A stretch of DNA of 64,000 bases from JAXMAR01 sp046350295 (GTDB lineage: Bacteria > Planctomycetota > Planctomycetia > Gemmatales > Gemmataceae): NCBI GenBank assembly GCA_046350295.1, contig JAXMAR010000027.1:38411-102410 (forward strand), in the 5' to 3' direction. Shown piece by piece: positions 26,951 through 36,075 of the stretch; position 1 is the first letter of the stretch; each line of letters starts with the position of its first letter. The notes below the pieces were generated by a model, which made no database searches, was not told the DNA's origin, and saw nothing but the letters and a program-made list of their open reading frames with translations. Position numbers and translations under genes: made by a program.

Positions 26951-28071
26951 CCGCTTCTCCTTCGCGCGACGACTTCCTGAAGCACTTGCTGATACGCGGC
27001 GCTCATCGCTGCGAACGTGAACTGCTCCCGCACCTTGCTCCGCCCGCGCTCCCCCATGCCGCGGCGCAGGGCCTCATCACCGAGCAGCCGTTCGATCCCC
27101 GCCCCCAGCGCGTCGACAGCGCCGCTCGGAACCAGGATTCCGTCGGCGCCGTCGTCGATCACCTCCGGCGTCCCTCCAACGGCCGTCGCCACCGCCGGAA
27201 CCCCCGCGGCAAACGCCTCGAGCAGGATCACCGGCAACCCTTCCGTGTACGACGGCAGAACGCAGAGGTCCAGGTGGGGCAGGTAACGGCCCACATCCGT
27301 GTGGAAGCCGGCGAGAATGAAGCGATCCTCGAGACCGGCGACGAAAATCGCCTGCGCCATCTCGCCCCGCAAAGGGCCGTCGCCAAAGTGGACGAAGCCG
27401 ACGTCCGGCCAGCGCGGCGCCAACCGCCTCGCCGCCTGGACCAGGAGCCCGAACCCCTTCTCCGGACTGAGCCGGCCGGCCGAGCCGACGATGAGGCGGG
27501 GCGGCTTGGCGAAGAAGGAGCGCAGCTTCTCCCGGTACGCGAGGTCGGGGGAACCGAACGCTTCCGTGCCGATGGCGTTGCGGATGACGACGACCTTGTC
27601 TTGGGGAGCGCCCGCTCGTTTCACGCGTTCCGCCTGCGCCGCCGAGACGCAGATGACGCGATCCATCCACCTCAGGACCCACCGGTCCAGCGTCTCATAG
27701 CACCGAACCTTGAAGGTGACACCGGTCCAGCCGTGCGAGACGGCGACGACCGGGATGCCGGCCCGCCGCGCCGCGTACCAGCCGAGCACGTCCGGCTTGT
27801 AGCCGTTGCACAGGACGACGTCGGCTTGGACGCGCCGCAGCAGTCGAGCCAGCTCGCGCGTCGCCTTGCCGATGCGCGGCGCGTTGTGCTCCAGCGCGTG
27901 CGCTTCGAAGCCGTCTTGCCGCGCCCGCTCGAGCACGGCCCGACTAAGGCCGCGCTCCGGAAAGGACACGAAAATGTTGCGATAGGAATGGGGCAGATGA
28001 CGGGCCAAGCCGAGCACCTGGCGCTCCGGCCCGCCGACGAACGGCGACGCGAGCAAATGGACCAGGTTCAT
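26947..28071 (-). CDS. Glycosyltransferase, GT4 family
   Basis: 374 residues. The N-terminus (MNLVHLLASPFVGGPERQVLGLARHLP) is a GT-B acceptor domain with the GGPERQ loop. In the middle IVGSAGRLSPEKGFGLLVQAAR starts the nucleotide-sugar domain and LPSYTEGLPVILLEAFAAGVPAVATAVGGTPEVI carries the EX7E motif of GT4 enzymes. It should transfer a sugar from a nucleotide-sugar onto a glycan or lipid at the membrane face; substrate unknown. It directly follows the response regulator gene and overlaps the lipoprotein gene by 4 nt, so the three form one operon. Confidence 0.9.
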   Translation of the reverse strand: MNLVHLLASPFVGGPERQVLGLARHLPHSYRNIFVSFPERGLSRAVLERARQDGFEAHALEHNAPRIGKATRELARLLRRVQADVVLCNGYKPDVLGWYAARRAGIPVVAVSHGWTGVTFKVRCYETLDRWVLRWMDRVICVSAAQAERVKRAGAPQDKVVVIRNAIGTEAFGSPDLAYREKLRSFFAKPPRLIVGSAGRLSPEKGFGLLVQAARRLAPRWPDVGFVHFGDGPLRGEMAQAIFVAGLEDRFILAGFHTDVGRYLPHLDLCVLPSYTEGLPVILLEAFAAGVPAVATAVGGTPEVIDDGADGILVPSGAVDALGAGIERLLGDEALRRGMGERGRSKVREQFTFAAMSAAYQQVLQEVVARRRSG

Positions 28072-28920
28072 TCAGGCGTTGGCCATTTGCTTGGGCGGGA
28101 AATACTTGACGAGCCGGACCTCGTTACCCGCCTCATTGTATTGCAACTCGTCGACAAGGCCGCGCGACATGAGGATGCCGAAGCCCCCCTCGCGCAGGCC
28201 GAGCGTCTCGCGCACCATCATGTGCGTGATCGGGTCGTCGGAGTTGGCGGCATGCGGGAGGTTCTTGGGATCGAACCCCGGCCCGGTGTCCTTGATGATG
28301 ATGGTGATTTGCTTGGGGTCGATGCGATAATCGACGGTGACGATGCGGTCCAGCTGCTTGCGATGGCCCCATTCGATGGCGTTGGTACCCAGCTCGCGCA
28401 CCGCCGTCGTCAGCTGCTTGATCTCGCCCGGCTTGAGCCCGCTGAAATGAAACAGGGAGGCGAGCATCGAATTGAGCTCGTCGAGGTAGGTGGTGTCGCT
28501 CTGGAGCTGGAAACGGATCTCCCCCGCGGTACCGTGCCTCTTGAGGTCCTCCTGCCAGGCGATCGTCTCCGTGATCGTGCGGTTCAACTTTTCGGCGGTG
28601 AACGGCTTGGGCAGATAGCGATTGGCGCCGACCTGCAGCCCTTTGACGCGGTCCTCCTGGCCGTCGAGGGCGGTCACCATGATCACCGGCACCAGATTGG
28701 TTTCGGGCGACAGCTTGAGCTCTTCGCAAATGGCGAGGCCGTTCACATCCGGCAACAGCAAATCGAGCAGAACGATGCTCGGCTGATTCGCCTGCACCCA
28801 GGGAACGGCCGCCTTGCCCTCGTTGAGCACGGTGGGGGTGAAGCCCCAGCGCTTGAGATGCTCGGCGAGCAACTGCCCCAGTTCCTTTTCGTCCTCGACG
28901 ACTAACGCCTTTCGCTCCAT
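28072..28920 (-). CDS. Response regulator receiver / HATPase_c (RsbW-like) hybrid
   Basis: 282 residues. Residues 1-120 are a receiver domain: VVEDEKELG, the phospho-Asp in IVLLDLLLPDVNG, TALDG and the Lys in LPKPF. The C-terminal ~140 residues are a GHKL ATPase of the anti-sigma type: ELGTNAIEWGHR (N box) and IKDTGPGFDPKNLP (G1 box), then GGFGILMSRGLVDELQ. It lacks a histidine kinase dimerisation domain, so it is more like an RsbW-type switch or serine kinase controlled by phosphorylation. It heads an operon with the glycosyltransferase, with stop and start directly adjacent. The cognate kinase is not in the window. Confidence 0.85.
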   Translation of the reverse strand: MERKALVVEDEKELGQLLAEHLKRWGFTPTVLNEGKAAVPWVQANQPSIVLLDLLLPDVNGLAICEELKLSPETNLVPVIMVTALDGQEDRVKGLQVGANRYLPKPFTAEKLNRTITETIAWQEDLKRHGTAGEIRFQLQSDTTYLDELNSMLASLFHFSGLKPGEIKQLTTAVRELGTNAIEWGHRKQLDRIVTVDYRIDPKQITIIIKDTGPGFDPKNLPHAANSDDPITHMMVRETLGLREGGFGILMSRGLVDELQYNEAGNEVRLVKYFPPKQMANA

Positions 28921-29038
28921 GACTTGACCTCAGGCATGGTCCGATCCCCTGTATTGGACCACCCGCAGGCGGAGGGGTCAAGAAAAAGAATCGCAATGAC
29001 GCCGCCTACGAGATCCGTCCCGCCCTGGCCGACCATTT

Positions 29039-30298
29039 TCACCCTTTCGCGCCGAGGCGCCAGAGATGCCGCTCCGTGCGGACATACCACTTTCCATCCA
29101 GAAGGGCTGGGGATGCCAGGGTCTTCTCCCCCAGCCGGTTCACGCCAAGGACCTCGAATTTCGGTCCCGCCTTGAGCACATACGTCTCCCCGTCGTCATT
29201 GGTGAAGAACACCTTGCCGTTGACGCCGATGGGGGAGGCCGAGAAGCCGTGCTTGACCGGCTCGCCGCAGCGTTCTTGCCAGAGCAGGGTTCCCTTCTTC
29301 GCCTCGAAGCAGGTGACGACGCTGGCGACGTCGTTGACCATGTAGAGGTAATCTCCGTAGAGGAGCGGGCTCGGGATGAACGGCGAGCCTTTGATCGTCT
29401 TCCAGGTCACGTTTGTCTTGGTGATGTCGCCTTTGCCGGGCCGCACTGCCAGCGTCGGACCGGCCCGCCCCGAGCAGCAGTAGAGATGGTCGAAGCCGAC
29501 CACCGGCGTCGGCGTCACCTCGACCAGATTGCCGCCGCACGACCAGATCTCCTTGCCGTCCTTGGGATCGTAGGCGTAGACGCGATACTCGCTGCTGACG
29601 ATGATCTGGTCCTGCCCGTCCACCGTGATGGCGATCGGCGAGCCCCAGCCCACCTTCTCCTTGCGCGGCGTCTTCCAGACTTCGTTGCCTGTCAACTTGT
29701 CGACGGCCAGGACGAACGATCCATGCGGGCTCTGATGGTCCTGAAAAATGATGATCTTGTCCTTGTAGAGGAGCGGCGAGCAGGACGGCCCGTGGAAGAT
29801 TTTCATCGCCTTGAGCGGGTGGCGCCACACGGGTTTGCCGGCGACGTCGACGCAGAAGAGGCCGCTCGAGCCGAAGTAGGCGTAGACGCGCTCGCCGTCC
29901 GTCGTCGGCGTGCCGGAGGCCCAGCCGTTCTTGGGCTGCACTGCCTCGCCGACGGCATCGGGCACGAAGGCCTCCCAGAGTTTGTCCCCCGTCTCGATGT
30001 CGTAACACAGAATGGAGCGGCGCTTGCCTTCCTCATACGACGTGGTCAGGAACAGCCGCTTGCCCCAGATGACGGGCGACGAGTTCCCTCGGCCCGGAAC
30101 CGGGACCTTCCAGAGGACGTTTTCCGTGGGCGACCAGCGCTCCGGATAGGCGCCGTCCGGCACGACTCCCTGGCCGCCCGGTCCGCGCCAGCGCGGCCAG
30201 TGGCGCGCGCCGTCCCCGCCGGGGGAGACCATCGAAACCTGCGCAGAGGCGGGCGCAGCCAAGAGAAGAAGAGCAACGAGCGCGGCGCATCGAAACAT
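29039..30298 (-). CDS. Exported PQQ-like beta-propeller protein
   Basis: 419 residues from the ATG complement 30296-30298 (MFRCAALVALLLLAAPASAQ), with CTGGAG upstream. It starts with WPRWRGPGGQGV, the start of planctomycete PQQ-like repeat proteins, followed by blades such as ENVLWKVPVPGRGNSSPVIWG, LVYAYFGSSGLFCVDVAGKPVWRHPL-like sequence and LLYKDKIIIFQDHQ. No PQQ ligands are evident, so it likely acts as a beta-propeller scaffold. Usually exported or periplasmic. A role in carbohydrate-related processes is common in relatives but not shown here. Confidence 0.9.
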   Translation of the reverse strand: MFRCAALVALLLLAAPASAQVSMVSPGGDGARHWPRWRGPGGQGVVPDGAYPERWSPTENVLWKVPVPGRGNSSPVIWGKRLFLTTSYEEGKRRSILCYDIETGDKLWEAFVPDAVGEAVQPKNGWASGTPTTDGERVYAYFGSSGLFCVDVAGKPVWRHPLKAMKIFHGPSCSPLLYKDKIIIFQDHQSPHGSFVLAVDKLTGNEVWKTPRKEKVGWGSPIAITVDGQDQIIVSSEYRVYAYDPKDGKEIWSCGGNLVEVTPTPVVGFDHLYCCSGRAGPTLAVRPGKGDITKTNVTWKTIKGSPFIPSPLLYGDYLYMVNDVASVVTCFEAKKGTLLWQERCGEPVKHGFSASPIGVNGKVFFTNDDGETYVLKAGPKFEVLGVNRLGEKTLASPALLDGKWYVRTERHLWRLGAKG

Positions 30299-30403
30299 GG
30301 AGATCTCCAGGGGGAATCCGATCATTGTTTCCAAGATCGGATGCAAAGGCCAGGAGAAAGATGGGACGTGGCGAAAATGAGGGAGGTGGGAGGAGAACGA
30401 GAG

Positions 30404-30766
30404 CTACAGGATCATCTCCAGATCGCTGTCGGTCAGTTTCTTGACGAACTCGCAGCCTACCTGCCAGGCGCCGTCGGAGCGATCCTGCACGTGGACGACG
30501 CGCGTGAGCAGGGTGCGGCCGGCCGTCTGCTGACTCTGGAGGTCGACCGCCAGGTAGGCGCCGACGCGAAAAGGATAGCAGATCGTCAAGCCGATGCCGG
30601 ACGCGGAGATGTCGCGCACGGTGGCGCCCCACCAGAGGGCGTCCTGGGCGTCGAGCGGGCGCGTGAGCGCTTCGAGATTGGACCCATGGCGTTCCGTGCT
30701 GCGCCGCTCCTCCGCCAGAGCGGCATGCGCGGACACCGACTGGACAAGAACCTCTCGCTGTTGCAT
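30404..30766 (-). CDS. PilZ-domain protein
   Basis: 120 residues from ATG complement 30764-30766. The region WWGATVRDISASGIGLTICYPFRVGAYLAVDL matches the PilZ core (D/NxSxxG), with the typical second part (VVHVQDRSDGAWQVGCEFV) and the N-terminal RxxxR-like stretch (ERRSTERHGSNLEA). PilZ domains bind cyclic di-GMP, though the RxxxR is imperfect, so binding is not certain. An alternative GTG start at 30832 would add 22 residues. Singleton gene between the propeller and aminotransferase genes. Confidence 0.75.
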   Translation of the reverse strand: MQQREVLVQSVSAHAALAEERRSTERHGSNLEALTRPLDAQDALWWGATVRDISASGIGLTICYPFRVGAYLAVDLQSQQTAGRTLLTRVVHVQDRSDGAWQVGCEFVKKLTDSDLEMIL

Positions 30767-30865
30767 GGCGGGCGCCTCTTCCCGGGGGTTCCGGCCCCGG
30801 TCCGTACCTGGTTTCACTGAAACGTAGGTCACGGCGCAGAGGCAGTCAAACGGACGTCCCTTTCG

Positions 30866-31975
30866 TCAGCGCTTCGCGAGCCGGCACAGGATGTCGACGC
30901 CACGCTCGAGCGTCGCCTGCTTGGCGGCGTAGCTGAGGCGAAAATGAGTGTCGCGGCGGCTGAAGACGCCGCCCGGGATGATGAGCAGTTCGTGACGGAC
31001 CGCTTCCGCGCCAAACTCGCTTCCCGTGCCCCATGGGGCCTTGGGGAAGAGGTAGAAGGCGCCATTCGGATTCCCTAGCTCGTAGAGATCCTTGAGGCCG
31101 TTCACCATGAAGTCGCGCTCGCACGATATTCGTCGATGATGGGGCTGATGTCGACGTCGAGCGCCGCCAGGCCGTATTGCACGATGCTCGGGGCACGAAC
31201 GTATGTGAACTGGAAGCCGATCATCTCCTCGATCAGCCGGCGCGGGCCGTGGCAATAACCGAGACGCCAGCCGGTCATGCCGTAGGCCTTGCTGAAGCCG
31301 TCGAGGAAGAGCACCAGCGTCTCGGGATTGTGCTCGGCCGGGCTCGTGAAGGGCTGATCGTAGCAAAACGCGGAGTAGACCTCGTCAGAGAGGAGCAGGA
31401 TGCCGCGCTCGGCGGCGAGGCGTGCCAGATCGCGCAGCGTGTCCGCGGCGGCGACGGCGCCGGTGGGATTGCCGGGGGAGTTGGCGATGATGATCTTCGT
31501 CTTCGGCGTGATGGCCTGCTTGACCTTGTCGACGTCGATCTGAAAACCGGGGTAGGTATCGATGAAGACCGGCGTTCCCCCCGCGATACGGATGAAGTGC
31601 GGGTACATGACGAAATAGGGATCGAAGATGATCGCCTCATCCCCCTGATTGAGCGTGCACAGAAGCGCGAGCACGAGGCCGCCGCTGGTGCCGCTCGTCA
31701 CCATGACGGCCCGGTCGTCATGGCCCGGATAGCGGCGGCGGATGTCCTTCAGCAGTCGCTCGCGCGCAGGAAATACCTTGCGTCAGCGTGTAGCCGCTCC
31801 GGTCGTCGTCGATCGCCTTGCGGGCCGCCTCCTTGACGGCGGCCGGGACGGGGAAATCCGGTTGGCCGATGCTGAGGTTCACCGGATCCTTCAGGCTCGC
31901 TCCCAGCTCGAAGACCTTGCGGATGCCGGAGACCTCGATCTGCCGCATCCGCTCCGCAATCCAGTGGTCATGCAT
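30866..31975 (-). CDS. PLP-dependent aminotransferase class I/II, frameshifted
   Basis: Start at ATG complement 31973-31975 (MHDHWIAERMRQIEVSGIRKVFELGASLKDPVNLSIGQPDFPVPAAV). The family motifs are all seen: GYTLTQG, MVTSGTSGGL, KIIIANSPGNPTGAV (substrate-phosphate region), LLLSDEVYSAFCY and the Schiff-base lysine in DGFSKAYGMTGWRLGY. The final part (GVFSRRDTHFRLSYAA) carries the conserved Arg. The frame is broken near 31765 (after YTLTQGI) and near 31125. Probably an aspartate/aromatic-type aminotransferase; substrate not determined. Both indels lie within conserved sequence. Confidence 0.85.
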
Positions 31976-32154
31976 GTCCGCCGCTCTCCGATCTCGTCCT
32001 CGGGTAAGTCCCTTCGAGCGCGCGCACCAACTCCTGCGTCGCCCGCCACCCTGAATGATCTTACAAGCCGCTGCGCGTCGGAACAGCAAAGGGAAGGGCG
32101 ACGAGTGGAAACGCGGCACGCCCACGGGTTCGCCCGTCAAGCAAAATGAGTGGT

Positions 32155-32542
32155 CTATCGGAGAACGTGCCCCATGGCGGCAAGCGTCCCCAACGACTTT
32201 TCGGGTCCTTCCCCCTCACCAGCAGATAGTCCGTATCGAACGTCGGGACGACAAACACGCTGATATGCGCTCGGCCAACGGTCCCACCAGCGAGGCGACG
32301 ACGCCGATCGTCCGGAGAAATCGATCGTCCCTGCCACGCACCCGAACAGCGGCAGCCGCGGCAAAGCGGGCGTCATCGGGCGACGCTCCCGGACAAACCA
32401 CGGAAAGCTCATCGACGTTACGCGTGACCGAAGTGAAGGCGCCCGAAAACGCCCAGGCGGGAACGGCGGCATTCGCGTCGAGGCGGCAAACGGCATAGAG
32501 ATCGGGCGCCGGGATGAGTTCGAAGCTGTGCTTTCGGGACAT
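32155..32542 (-). CDS. ACT-domain protein (CASTOR-like), frameshifted
   Basis: The start MSRKHSFELIPAPDLYAVCRLDANAAVPAWAFSG is followed by ELSVVCPG and, in shifted frames, VAGTIDFS, GVVASLVGPLAE and TFDTDYLLV, then EKSLGTLAAMGHVLR and stop. This is the arrangement of the two-domain ACT/CASTOR-like family that binds amino acids. At least three small indels break it. It is likely to sense an amino acid, but no ligand is indicated. Sits between the aminotransferase and RidA genes, all on the minus strand. Confidence 0.7.
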
Positions 32543-32743
32543 CGCTCATTTCCCCGGAGCCGACGTCTCGCCCTCATACGACTCATGACCTCGGCAGCGG
32601 ATGACTGGCTACGGCGGATACTTGTGAGAAGACCGTGTCCGTCTTCGACAGCTGACAGAGCAAAAAACGCGAACCCTTTGGCGTCACCTCCCGCATGTGG
32701 CGACACGATTCGCACAAGGTCCGTGTCATGTCGAGGCGTCCTC

Positions 32744-33136
32744 TCATGATGGGATCAGAGCGTCCGCCTCGATCTCGACGAGAATCTCGGGCGCGATCAA
32801 CCGGCTCACCTCGACCATGCTCGTCGCCGGCCGAATGTCCTTGAAGAACTCGCCGTGCGCCTGGCCGACCTGCTCCCACTGGTCGATGTTCACGACGTAC
32901 ATCCGCGTCCGCACCACGTCGCGCAACGACACGCTCCCAGCTTGGCGAGCGCCCGCCTCGATGTTCTTGAGGATCTGGGTCGCCTGTGCGTAGGGGTCTC
33001 CCCGGCCGACGATGCTCCCGTCCGGGGCGGTGGACGTCGTGCCGGACACGAACACGAACTGCCCCGCACGAATGGCTCGGGAGTAGCCCACGACAGGCTC
33101 CCACGGCGTTCCGGTCGCATAGCGTTCTCGCTTCAT
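32744..33136 (-). CDS. RidA/YjgF family imine deaminase
   Basis: 130 residues (MKRERYATGTPWEPVVGYSRAIRAGQFVFVSGTTSTAPDGSIVG). The Rid family strand VFVSGT, the ILKNIEA helix and RTRMYVVNIDQW region are present, but the key Arg of canonical RidA is at ..VVRTRMYV.., and the C-terminal Glu in LVEIEADALI is present. Canonical enzymes hydrolyse 2-aminoacrylate and related imines made by PLP enzymes, fitting the nearby aminotransferase. Its start overlaps the stop of the PhzF gene by 4 nt, so it is coupled to it. Confidence 0.9.
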   Translation of the reverse strand: MKRERYATGTPWEPVVGYSRAIRAGQFVFVSGTTSTAPDGSIVGRGDPYAQATQILKNIEAGARQAGSVSLRDVVRTRMYVVNIDQWEQVGQAHGEFFKDIRPATSMVEVSRLIAPEILVEIEADALIPS

Positions 33137-33930
33137 GTCACGTCCTCGACAGTAAGCTCGCCTCTCGCCACCGTGGTCGCCTTGCCCCCCAGGAACGCCC
33201 GATCGGTGACAATTCGCACCTTCACGACGCCTCCGCGGGCCGACGCTTGAAACGCCACGAATTCCGACTTGCCCAACCGCTTTCGCCAGAAGGCGGCCAG
33301 GCAGCAGTGAGCGGAGCCTGTCACCGGGTCCTCATCGATGCCGGATGCCGGCGCGGCGAAGCGGAAACGAAGTCGAAGCGCGTCGGCCGATCGGCTCGTG
33401 ACGATGATGCCCCGCGCGGGCGTCGCCGCCAGTTTTGAAGTCCGGCGCCATGGCGCGTAGTACGGCTTCCGACTCCGATTCGACCAGGTAGTCGAGTCGG
33501 TTCTTGCCGACGTATTTGGCGGCAACCCCCAACGCCCCCAGGAGGCCCGGCGGCGCCTGAGTCTCTTCCTCCGGCTTCAGGGAAAGTCGAGATCGATTTC
33601 GTCGCCGCGCCGGATGGCTTTCAGAATGCCGCTTCGGGTGGAGAAACGGATTTCATCACCCGTCGCGTGCCCCAGCTGCCAGAGGATGTGCGCCGACGCC
33701 AGCGTCGCGTGACCGCACAGGTCTACCTCGACTTTCGGCGTAAGCCAGCGTAGCTCGAAACCGTCCGGCCTTCTTCACGAGAAAGGCCGTCTCGGAGAGG
33801 TTCATCTCCCCGGCGACCGCTTGCAGCCAGCGATCCTCTCTTTCCAGGCGGGCAACAGGCAGACTGCTGCGGGGTTGCCGGCGAACGGTCGATCGGCGAA
33901 GGCATCGACGTGAAAAAGAGGAACATTCAT
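33133..33930 (-). CDS. PhzF family isomerase, frameshifted
   Basis: Start at ATG complement 33928-33930 (MNVPLFHVDAFADRPFAGNPAAVCLLP). The frames then read LQAVAGEMNLSETAFLVKK (catalytic Glu in SETAF), VDLCGHATLASAHILWQLG and, near the end, APASGIDEDPVTGSAHCCLAAFW, the three PhzF-family signatures. Breaks lie near 33870, 33760 and 33450-33590. PhzF enzymes isomerise dihydro-hydroxyanthranilate in phenazine synthesis, but most members have other, unknown substrates, and no phenazine genes are here. It is coupled to RidA downstream and cupin upstream by ATGA overlaps. Confidence 0.85.
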
Positions 33931-34271
33931 GTGCCCGCTCCAGCACGAAGCGAACCTTCCGCCGGTGCGAAGAACACAAGCACCGTCAGGTCCTCGGTGA
34001 TGTTCACGAACCGATGCTCGATGTCGCGCTCGACAAAGATCACCGAGCCGGGTTCGATGGTCTGCTCGTGCCGAGCGGCCCGAAACGAGGCCCGGCCGCT
34101 GACAACGAAGTACACTTCATCTTCGGTGTGTGGCTGTTGCTCGTCGACTTGCCCGGCCTCCAGATGGTAGAGGCCCATGCTGAGCGATGGGGTGCGCAGA
34201 ATTCGCGCCCCAGCAGGCGATCGCCCTGGCGAAGCTTCACCGATCAGGCTACTTGGGTTGAACGCCTGCAT
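33927..34271 (-). CDS. Cupin-domain protein
   Basis: 114 residues. The double-stranded beta-helix motifs are visible: MGLYHLEAGQVDEQQPHTEDEVYFVVSGRASF (H-x-x-D/E-E pattern with HTEDE) and EPGSVIFVERDIEHRFVNI (second motif with His). Metal-binding sites look complete (His, Glu, His). Likely a small dioxygenase or sugar/metal-binding protein. First gene in a cupin - PhzF - RidA row; its stop overlaps the PhzF start by 4 nt. Confidence 0.85.
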   Translation of the reverse strand: MQAFNPSSLIGEASPGRSPAGARILRTPSLSMGLYHLEAGQVDEQQPHTEDEVYFVVSGRASFRAARHEQTIEPGSVIFVERDIEHRFVNITEDLTVLVFFAPAEGSLRAGAGT

Positions 34272-34361
34272 TGGTTGCAGCTGGAGATGTTCACAACCGA
34301 AGCGTGGACTTTTGTTCCACGCGGATTTTCCAGGCCCACGCTACAACCGTCCTGAACCGTC

Positions 34362-35566
34362 TCAGCGGTCGATCTCGCCCATCACGATATCGATCGAGCC
34401 GACGATCGCCGGCACGTCCGCGATCAGGCAACCGCGGCAGATGGCGTTGGTGACGCTGAGGTTGTTGGCCCCAGGCGAACGCCGGACGCGCAGGGACGAG
34501 GCTCTTGCTGCCCGGGTTGCCGATGACGTGGAAGCCCATCTGGCCGCCGCGGGCATTCCGTTTCGACGTAGGCCTCGCCGGGGTGCAGGTGCTTGGGCAA
34601 TTCGACGCGGTGCGAGCCGGCGGCGGTCTTGTACTTCTCGAGTCCCTGCTCGACGAGCTTGATGCTCTCGACCACTTCGAGCATACGCACGTAGAACCGG
34701 TGCCAGCAGTCGCCGATGACGGCCTCGGGCGGCGCGTTCTTGAACGGCGGCGCGATGGCGTCGAAGTTGTATTGCTCGTAGCCGCAGTAGGGTTCGAGCT
34801 TGCGCAGGTCCCAGGCGACGTCCCCTTCGTCCTTGTTCAGGGAGCCTCGCAGCATGGGGCCGGTGCAGGCGTAGTCGAGGGCCATCTGCTTCGACATGAC
34901 GCCGATGGCGGCGGTGCGCTTGATGAAGATATGGTTGAAGGTCAGCAGCGTGTGATACTCGGCGATGCGCGGCTTCAGGTAGTCGAGAAACTTCTGGCAG
35001 TGGGCCGGCCAATCCGCAGGCAAGTCATCGTGAACGCCGCCGATGGTGATGTAGCTGTAAGTGAGGCGGGCGCCGCAGACCTCCTCAAAGAGGTCGAGGA
35101 TCATCTCGCGCTCGCGGAAGGCGTAGAGGAACGGGCTGAAGGTGCCGAGGTCGAGGCCATAGGCCCCCATGCCGACGAGGTGGCTGGCGATGCGGTTGAG
35201 TTCGGCGATGATGACGCGGATGACCTGCGCCTTCTCGGGGATCTTCATGCCGCACAGCTTTTCGACGGCCATGCTGTAGCCGAGGTTCATGTTCATCGCC
35301 GCCAGGTAATCCATGCGGTCGGTGTACGGGATGAACTGGATCGGCGTGACGTTCTCGCCGATCTTCTCGGCGCAGCGGTGCAGGTAACCGAGGTGTGGAG
35401 TGACCTCCGAGATGATCTCGCCGTCGGTGCGAAGAACGAGACGGAGCACGCCGTGGGTCGACGGGTGCTGCGGCCCCATGTTGACGAGCATCTCGTCCGT
35501 GCGGACGTCGAACTCGATGACGGTGGGGTCGTGTTGCGGCGGTGCGGTCGGCGTAGCGAGGGACAT
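34362..35566 (-). CDS. nuoD: NADH-quinone oxidoreductase subunit D, frameshifted near the C-terminus
   Basis: Start at ATG 35566 (MSLATPTAPPQHDPTVIEFDVRTDEMLVNMGPQHPSTHGVLR). The 49-kDa subunit body follows: GYLHRCAEKIGENVTPIQFIPYTDRMDYLAAM, VIIAELNRIASHLVGMGAYGLDLG and HTLLTFNHIFIKRTAAIGVM. Near 34545-34560 the frame shifts (SHRVELPKHLHPGEAYVETECPR) and again near 34490; the true ending is ANNLSVTNAICRGCLIADVPAIVGSIDIVMGEIDR, stopping at 34362. It builds the quinone-binding part of complex I with NuoB. A toxin gene ends at its start: TGA 35569-35571 overlaps an upstream GTG (35572) and sits 2 nt before the ATG, so it is coupled to the toxin. Confidence 0.95.
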
Positions 35567-35568
35567 GT

Positions 35569-35877
35569 TCACTCAAATAGTAGGTTTTCGAATCCCAGAA
35601 GTCGCGATCCGTGAAAAACGCGAAGGATCGTCACGGCGGATTTCCCTGGCACGTAAATAATCCGGTAGTTGCCAACGAGCACTTCTCGGATTTCTGGTCG
35701 GCCAAATTCGGGAACCTCGGCGCCAAAGAGCGGGGAATCCCTTAAACGCTGCGCCGTTTCCTTTATGCGGTTTGCGAGCGCTTTGGCTGCGCCGGGCGAG
35801 TCTTTCGCGACGTAGTCCCGGATTTTCCGGACGTCTTCCTTCGCTTCGGGTGTCCAAACAAGTCGGACTCGCGCCAT
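35569..35877 (-). CDS. RelE/ParE-family toxin
   Basis: 102 residues (MARVRLVWTPEAKEDVRKIRDYVAKDSPGAAKALANRIKE..). The RelE/ParE superfamily pattern is clear: TPEAKEDVRKIRDYVAKDSPGAA, RELREVLVGNYRIIYV-like sequence (REVLVGNYRIIYVPG) and the C-terminal ILRVFHGSRLL. A GGAGGA site lies 6 nt before the ATG and inside the antitoxin gene. It probably cleaves mRNA at the ribosome or poisons gyrase, depending on subfamily. It lies between nuoC and nuoD and its stop touches the nuoD start; toxin-antitoxin pairs in such a housekeeping operon are unusual. Confidence 0.85.
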   Translation of the reverse strand: MARVRLVWTPEAKEDVRKIRDYVAKDSPGAAKALANRIKETAQRLRDSPLFGAEVPEFGRPEIREVLVGNYRIIYVPGKSAVTILRVFHGSRLLGFENLLFE

Positions 35878-36050
35878 TCTTCCTCCAGTTGACGGAACAC
35901 CTCTTCGTGTTCGATAACCTCACCCCTTTCCACTTGTTCCAGCCCAATCTCGATTCCTTTCATGACGGCCAGGTGGTACATGACGCGGTCGTAGCTCACG
36001 TCGTCGTCCAAACGCTGGATCATATCGATGATCTGTCGTTTTCGCGTCAT
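35763..36050 (-). CDS. Antitoxin partner of the RelE/ParE toxin
   Basis: 95 residues from ATG complement 36048-36050 (MTRKRQIIDMIQRLDDDVSYDRVMYHLAVMKGIEIGLEQVERGEVIEHEEVFRQLEEEW). This matches the acidic, helical antitoxins paired with RelE/ParE toxins. It starts 26 bp after the nuoC stop. Its frame continues past EEEW with a Lys/Arg-rich tail and overlaps the toxin gene by 115 nt in another frame; relatives usually stop soon after EEEW, so the last ~30 residues may be an artefact of a lost stop codon or indel. Confidence 0.75.
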   Translation of the reverse strand: MTRKRQIIDMIQRLDDDVSYDRVMYHLAVMKGIEIGLEQVERGEVIEHEEVFRQLEEEWRESDLFGHPKRRKTSGKSGTTSRKTRPAQPKRSQTA

Positions 36051-36075
36051 TTCTTCTCGTCCCGTCTTTGACTGG

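Noticed and set aside
33133..33930. Phenazine biosynthesis locus
   Set aside because: Only a PhzF-like gene is present; no other phz genes are nearby and most PhzF homologues act elsewhere.
35569..36050. Evidence of a prophage or genomic island at the toxin-antitoxin pair
   Set aside because: No integrase, direct repeats or base-composition change are visible; the pair is tightly embedded in the nuo operon.
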